Shown here piece by piece: positions 7,168 to 10,699 of a stretch of DNA of 10,699 nucleotides. How positions within the stretch are numbered: the first letter of the stretch is position 1; each line of letters starts with the position of its first letter. Source of the stretch: Gemmatimonadota bacterium (GTDB lineage: Bacteria; Gemmatimonadota; Gemmatimonadetes; Gemmatimonadales; GWC2-71-9). The stretch covers positions 1-10,699 of the forward strand of contig JAOTWK010000086.1 of NCBI GenBank assembly GCA_029862935.1, given 5' to 3'. The notes below the pieces were generated by a model that worked only from the letters and a program-made list of their open reading frames with translations, was not told the DNA's origin and did no database searches. The position numbers were made by a program, and so were the translations under genes.

Positions 7168-8940
7168 ATGACCGAGTTTCGAACCGCTACTTTGCTGGCT
7201 GCGCTCTGCGTGGGGCTCATCGCAGCATCGGCTGACGCCCAGCAGGTTCCCCGAACCGATCAGCGCGTCGAAGCGAAACGCGGGATGGTGGTGGCCGCCC
7301 ATCCCGATGCGGCACGTGCCGGGATCGCCATGCTCCAGGCAGGCGGGAATGCCATCGATGCAGCCGTGGCCGCGGCGTTCGCCGTAGGGGTCGTCGAGCC
7401 GATGATGTCGGGCGTGGGTGGCGGTGGATCGATGGTTCTGTGGTTACAGGAGTCGCGCCAAGCATGGAACGTCGAGTTCTATGCGTCCGCGGGTGCTGAC
7501 CCGGACTCGGCGCTCGACGCGGTTCCCGCAGCGGAACGGCACACGGTTCGGCCCGAGCGGTGGGTTGCGGTGCCGGGCGCTGTCGCGGGGCTCCTCGAGG
7601 CGCACGAGCGTTACGGTGCGCTCAGTCGCGCGACCGTGCTCGAGCCGGCGGTTCGACTTGCCCGCGATGGGTTCATCGTCAGACCGCTGCTCGCGCGGGT
7701 GATCGGAGAAGAAGAGCACAAGCTGCGACGTGACTCGAGTGCGGGTGAGCTCTTCTATCCACGTGGATCGGCCCTAGGCGTTGGTGACAGGCTCCGACAG
7801 CCCGTCCTCGCCCGCACGTTGGAACGGATCCAAGATCTCGGGCGGGACGGGTTCTATCGGGGCCCATTGGCTCAGCGCATCGTGGCGGCGCTGCAGGCCG
7901 GAGGCAATCCGATCACCCCCGCAGATATGGACCAGGTGCGGGCTCGCTGGCGGCGACCCGTGTGTACGACGTATCGCGACCACACCGTGTTGGCGGCGGC
8001 ACCGCCGCTCTCGGGGGTGCAAGTGCTCGAGACCCTGGAATTGTTGGAACAGTTCGACCTGTCCGCACTCGGTCACCCGACCCGGAGCGGTCCAGCGCTC
8101 GGCACGATGATCGATGCAATTCGCATTGCCCACGCTGACCGGGATGCCTGGCTGGGCGATCCCCGCGATGAGGCGGTCCCCGCCACGGATCTCGCGAGTG
8201 CGTCGTTTGCCACCGCGCGCAGGTCGCTCGTCGGCATCGATCCCATTCCCCACGCTGTCGAGCCAGGCGACCCGTGGGTTGCCAACGCAGCCCAGCCGCC
8301 GCCGGCGTGTGCCGCGATTGGCGCGTTCCCGCCGAACCGTCTTCCGGCACCCGTTCGACCTCCTCGCGACCTGCTGGACCCGGAGGGAATGGACAGCGAG
8401 ACAACCCACCTGTCCGTGGTCGACGCGCAGGGAAACGCCGTGTCGCTCACCGTGACGATCGGCGGGTACTTCGGCTACGGCGTGTACGTTGCTGGCGCGT
8501 TCTTCAATGATGCGATGGAGAACTTCGGCGGCACCCCTGCCAACCGACGGGGGAATAGGCGCACACCGCGCTCGACCACGGCACCGACCATCGCGCTGCG
8601 GGACGGTCGGGTGCGCCTCGTGGTCGGGTCACCGGGCGGTGCACGGATTCCTCCTGCAATTGTGCAGACGATCGTGTATGCCCTCGACTACGGGGAAGAT
8701 CTTTGGACGGCGGTCGCGCGGCCACGCGTCTACCCGTCGTACGACACGCCACAGGTCCAGCTGGAACCGGGATTCGCTGGTGACGCGCTCGCGGCGCTGC
8801 GCCACCGCGGCTACGATCTCACCGCGCGGCCACCCATGGACATGTACTTCGGTGGAGTGCACGCGGTGCTGGTGCAAGACGACGGGACGTTGATCGGCGC
8901 CGCGGACCCGCGGCGGGACGGTGCCGCGGTGGGGTATTGA
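7168..8940 (+). CDS. Secreted gamma-glutamyltransferase-family Ntn hydrolase (atypical substrate site)
   Basis: A GGT-family precursor of 590 residues (592 from the GTG at 7162; numbering below uses 592). The family autocleaves into two subunits and transfers or hydrolyses gamma-glutamyl groups, usually in the periplasm. The N-terminus is a signal peptide: a hydrophobic core [11 protein letters not shown] and likely cleavage near ADAQQ (24-28). [14 protein letters not shown] (78-91) is the large-subunit glycine motif. The nucleophile is T414 in [11 protein letters not shown], the oxyanion region GSPGGARI (489-496). Length is normal. By eye several glutamate-recognition residues of E. coli GGT are altered: Arg114 is Y107, Asn411 G434, Gln430 A451 and Asp433 N454. 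An acylase or other amidase activity is therefore possible, and no symbol is assigned. I prefer ATG 7168 over GTG 7162; the nearest SD-like GGGAG (7142-7146) is too far from either. It is transcribed divergently from lepA. Confidence 0.9.
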   Translation: MTEFRTATLLAALCVGLIAASADAQQVPRTDQRVEAKRGMVVAAHPDAARAGIAMLQAGGNAIDAAVAAAFAVGVVEPMMSGVGGGGSMVLWLQESRQAWNVEFYASAGADPDSALDAVPAAERHTVRPERWVAVPGAVAGLLEAHERYGALSRATVLEPAVRLARDGFIVRPLLARVIGEEEHKLRRDSSAGELFYPRGSALGVGDRLRQPVLARTLERIQDLGRDGFYRGPLAQRIVAALQAGGNPITPADMDQVRARWRRPVCTTYRDHTVLAAAPPLSGVQVLETLELLEQFDLSALGHPTRSGPALGTMIDAIRIAHADRDAWLGDPRDEAVPATDLASASFATARRSLVGIDPIPHAVEPGDPWVANAAQPPPACAAIGAFPPNRLPAPVRPPRDLLDPEGMDSETTHLSVVDAQGNAVSLTVTIGGYFGYGVYVAGAFFNDAMENFGGTPANRRGNRRTPRSTTAPTIALRDGRVRLVVGSPGGARIPPAIVQTIVYALDYGEDLWTAVARPRVYPSYDTPQVQLEPGFAGDALAALRHRGYDLTARPPMDMYFGGVHAVLVQDDGTLIGAADPRRDGAAVGY

Positions 8941-9011
8941 TTACGGGATACGGGATACGCTGTGTCGGGAGCCTTCGTATCCCGTACGACGTATCCCGCA
9001 CGACGTATCCG
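8938..9011. repeat. Heptamer repeats and inverted repeats between convergent genes; possible bidirectional terminator
   Basis: GGGATAC occurs at 8945-8951 and 8952-8958, preceded by a degenerate TGATTAC that includes the GGT stop codon. Its complement GTATCCC appears at 8977-8983 and 8991-8997, with GTATCCG at 9005-9011. The spacer heptamers GTACGAC and GCACGAC keep the 7-bp phase. An 11-bp perfect stem TACGGGATACG (8942-8952) pairs with 8976-8986 across a 23-nt loop. The hairpin could stop transcription from both sides, but there is no T-tract. Confidence 0.7.
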
Positions 9012-9013
9012 TT

Positions 9014-10504
9014 CTATCTCCCGCCCGACACGATCTCCGCCGCGCTCTCCGGATTCCACTTGGGTCGCTCGGCGGCGTTTGCCACCTCGAGTCCGAGGTA
9101 GAACATCAGCTTGACGATCCGCGACTGTTTTTCGGCATCGATCTTTTCCGGCTCGTCGCCGGGACGGTGGTAGTCTTCGTGTGTCCCACTGAAGAAGAAG
9201 AGAATGGGGACGCCGCGCCGCGCGAAGTTGATATGGTCGGAGCGGTTGTAGAAGTTCTGCTCCGGCCAGAGATCGTCGATTGCCGTCATGTTAAGCTCGG
9301 GATGCGCGGTGTTCACTCGCTCGAGTGTCGCTCCCAAGTCGGAGTGGTGTCGGCCAATCACGACGATCGTGTCGGTCCAGTTGCGTCCGACCATGTCCGC
9401 GTTGAAGTTGGCGACCATCTGCTTCATCGGCACCGGCGGGTTCTCCGCGAAATAACTTGAACCCCACATGCCGCGCTCTTCTCCGCTCACCGTGAGAAAC
9501 ACGATCGAGCGCTTGGGTCGAGGCTGGAGGGTGGCGAACGCCTCGGCGAGCTCGACTACCGCGATCGTGCCGGAGGCATCATCGTCGGCGCCATTGAAGA
9601 TGCTGTCGCCGTTGATCGGGGTCCCGACGCCGACGTGGTCCATGTGGCCCGAGTACACGATGTATTCGTGCTTGAGCACGGGATCGCTGCCCTCGAGAAT
9701 CCCGACCGTGTTGGGCGCTGCCTGTTCGCGTACCGTCTGATACTGCAGGTCGATCTCGACTGCCAAGCGCTCCAGTGCCTGCACGGTCAACGGCGCCTGG
9801 GCGTCAAACGTGGCAAGCGCCGCGTCATATCCGCTGGCGGCGAAAAGCGCCTGCACCGTCTCGCTTTGCACCTCGAGGAACGCCATGCCCCCGCTACCGA
9901 CCTGGGGACGCGGGCGATCCATCATGGCCTGCATGCGGTTCCACGATGCATCCGGTCGTTGCCCGATCCAGACGAGCGCTGCTGGCTCGCGGCGAAACGC
10001 GGCCTGCATCATCTCACGCACGGAGGCACCCGCTCCAGTCACGAGGAAGACGATGCTTCCCGTTGGTATCTGCTCCATGATCGAGGAATCGCCGCTGCCG
10101 CCCGAGACGAGATACGGAACACCTGTCACGGCGCTCGAGGAGACACCGCTCCGAAGCAGAATGTCAGGTCCCAGCGCCCAATCCGATCCATTCGCAAACC
10201 GGACCCGAGATCGCGTCGGGTCGAGCGCCATGGTACGAATGGGGTAACGCTGGATGAACCCGTCGTCGCCACCGGCAACGAGCCCCAATCGCTTGAACTC
10301 AGCGGCGATGTATTCCGCCGTTTCGTCGAGCTCGGGACTCGGGGTGTCTCGGCCGCGCATCGAGTCGTGGGCGATGACACCGATGCGGTGGGCGATATCC
10401 TTCGGTGTGATCGACGCCACCGCGGAAGTGATCGATTCCGCCGACTGCGCGGAGAGCGCCGTCGGGATGATGAGCAGAAATGTCAGGCCGCGCACGAAAC
10501 CCAT
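9014..10504 (-). CDS. Secreted M28-family zinc metallopeptidase (aminopeptidase-like)
   Basis: A 496-residue exported peptidase with the di-zinc M28 fold, expected to remove N-terminal residues from peptides outside the cytoplasm. The signal peptide is MGFVRGLTFLLIIPTALSAQ with probable cleavage after ALSA (~19). There is no lipobox. Residues ~95-235 form a PA-like insert with a GSIVFLVTG strand. Zinc and catalytic residues are H287 in SGHMDHVG, bridging D307 in NGADDDASG, base E342 and ligand E343 in SGEERG, D370 in NADMVGR and H446 in HEDYHRPGDE. All expected ligands are present, so it should be active. Its exact substrate is unknown; it could be a general aminopeptidase or a dipeptidase. 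The gene converges with the GGT-like gene, another secreted peptide-handling enzyme. It has its own candidate promoter upstream and a weak GGAG 11 nt before the ATG. Confidence 0.93.
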   Translation of the reverse strand: MGFVRGLTFLLIIPTALSAQSAESITSAVASITPKDIAHRIGVIAHDSMRGRDTPSPELDETAEYIAAEFKRLGLVAGGDDGFIQRYPIRTMALDPTRSRVRFANGSDWALGPDILLRSGVSSSAVTGVPYLVSGGSGDSSIMEQIPTGSIVFLVTGAGASVREMMQAAFRREPAALVWIGQRPDASWNRMQAMMDRPRPQVGSGGMAFLEVQSETVQALFAASGYDAALATFDAQAPLTVQALERLAVEIDLQYQTVREQAAPNTVGILEGSDPVLKHEYIVYSGHMDHVGVGTPINGDSIFNGADDDASGTIAVVELAEAFATLQPRPKRSIVFLTVSGEERGMWGSSYFAENPPVPMKQMVANFNADMVGRNWTDTIVVIGRHHSDLGATLERVNTAHPELNMTAIDDLWPEQNFYNRSDHINFARRGVPILFFFSGTHEDYHRPGDEPEKIDAEKQSRIVKLMFYLGLEVANAAERPKWNPESAAEIVSGGR

Positions 10505-10522
10505 GATCGAGCAGACTCCGTT

Positions 10523-10561
10523 GAGTGTACGTAGGGAGAAGTGACCCAGTATTGTACACTC
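10523..10561. promoter_or_regulatory. Perfect 8-bp inverted repeat flanking the M28 promoter start region (possible operator)
   Basis: GAGTGTAC (10523-10530) and GTACACTC (10554-10561) are exact reverse complements, with centres 31 bp apart, about three helical turns. One arm overlaps the candidate -10 box and the other lies about 20 nt before the M28 start codon. The arrangement fits a repressor operator pair or a leader hairpin. It could also arise by chance. Confidence 0.35.
10551..10556 (-). promoter_or_regulatory. Candidate -10 box of the M28 peptidase promoter
   Basis: The minus strand reads TACAAT, one mismatch from the TATAAT consensus. It would start transcription about 40 nt before the ATG. 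A weak -35-like GGCACA (10573-10578) lies 16 nt upstream. The box overlaps the outer arm of an inverted repeat described separately. Confidence 0.4.
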
Positions 10562-10594
10562 GGTGCGCGGAATGTGCCTTCGATCCTGATGGAG

Positions 10595-10699
10595 CTACGG
10601 GCGTTGCGGCGATGAGGGGGGGCGCCGCGCCGGTGGGCGCGTGGGGGGCTGCCGCTCGCTCGGTCGGGCCTGTGGTTTCTTGGTGGGCGCCTTTGCTGG
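10595..10699 (-). CDS. C-terminal tail of a gene continuing past the right edge (basic, proline-rich)
   Basis: The minus strand is open from the window edge to a TAG at 10595-10597, giving 34 residues that begin PAKAPTKKPQARPSER and end in RRPPSSPQRP. The composition (Pro, Arg, Lys, Ala, no hydrophobic core) is typical of a disordered cationic tail, as on some penicillin-binding proteins, DNA-binding or RNA-binding proteins. The stop lies 91 bp before the M28 ATG, a normal intergenic distance, on the same strand as that gene. The segment is short and GC-rich, so chance openness is possible. No function can be assigned. Confidence 0.42.
   Translation of the reverse strand, partial: PAKAPTKKPQARPSERQPPTRPPARRPPSSPQRP

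Noticed and set aside
7011..7220. Upstream extension of the lepA frame (70 residues)
   Set aside because: It translates the G-run and heptamer repeats into low-complexity protein, and LepA homologues begin at the ATG at 7010; the extension is open only because the repeats lack stops.
9635..10534. Plus-strand open frame of 299 codons opposite the M28 gene
   Set aside because: It is antisense to a gene with all catalytic motifs, is His/Arg-rich with no domain pattern, and is typical of antisense openness in GC-rich DNA.
10632..10690. Direct repeat GGTGGGCGC at 10632-10640 and 10682-10690
   Set aside because: Probably a consequence of repetitive proline/alanine codons in the opposite-strand tail or of GC-rich composition; too short to call an element.
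10589..10699. Plus-strand mini-ORF of 8 codons (10589-10615) overlapping an ATG frame from 10612 that stays open to the edge
   Set aside because: The eight-codon peptide and Gly/Ala-rich continuation show no coding character; the opposite strand gives a more protein-like tail.

Overview
The window is dense, GC-rich bacterial chromosomal DNA. It holds eight clear protein genes, a proline-rich partial reading frame at the right edge, and no RNA genes, insertion sequences or CRISPR. High GC, GTG/TTG starts, tight gene packing, secreted M28 and GGT-type enzymes, and heptameric repeats in the gaps suggest a Gemmatimonadota-like or similar soil/environmental bacterium. That placement is an inference; no rRNA gene is present to confirm it.

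Layout. Positions 1-7010 (minus strand) look like one long transcription unit, read right to left: lepA (elongation factor 4), a ROK-family glucokinase, a PfkB-family sugar/nucleoside kinase, a GHKL ATPase with a STAS-like N-terminal region, a small STAS-like protein, a Cys/Met-metabolism PLP enzyme, and ftsE (cut by the left edge). Gaps between these genes run from a 4-bp overlap to 9 bp. Three junctions are stop/start overlaps of the ATGA or GTGA type. Positions 7011-7167 are a divergent intergenic region rich in G-runs and short tandem repeats. Positions 7168-8940 (plus strand) encode a secreted gamma-glutamyltransferase-like Ntn hydrolase. Positions 8941-9013 are a convergent gap built from heptamers and their reverse complements. 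Positions 9014-10504 (minus strand) encode a secreted M28 zinc metallopeptidase with its own candidate promoter. At 10595-10699 the minus strand reads as a basic, proline-rich C-terminal tail of a gene that continues beyond the window. No gene-free stretch exceeds 300 bp.

How the genes may work together. The operon mixes translation (LepA), sugar phosphorylation (ROK and PfkB kinases), sulfur amino-acid metabolism and cell division (FtsE). Within it sits an ATPase/STAS-like pair that resembles the protein modules of partner-switching regulation. That pair is the best candidate for an uncharacterised regulatory system. Second is the GGT homologue: it keeps the autoprocessing/catalytic Thr and the oxyanion Gly-Gly, but by eye it has lost several residues that recognise the gamma-glutamyl group.
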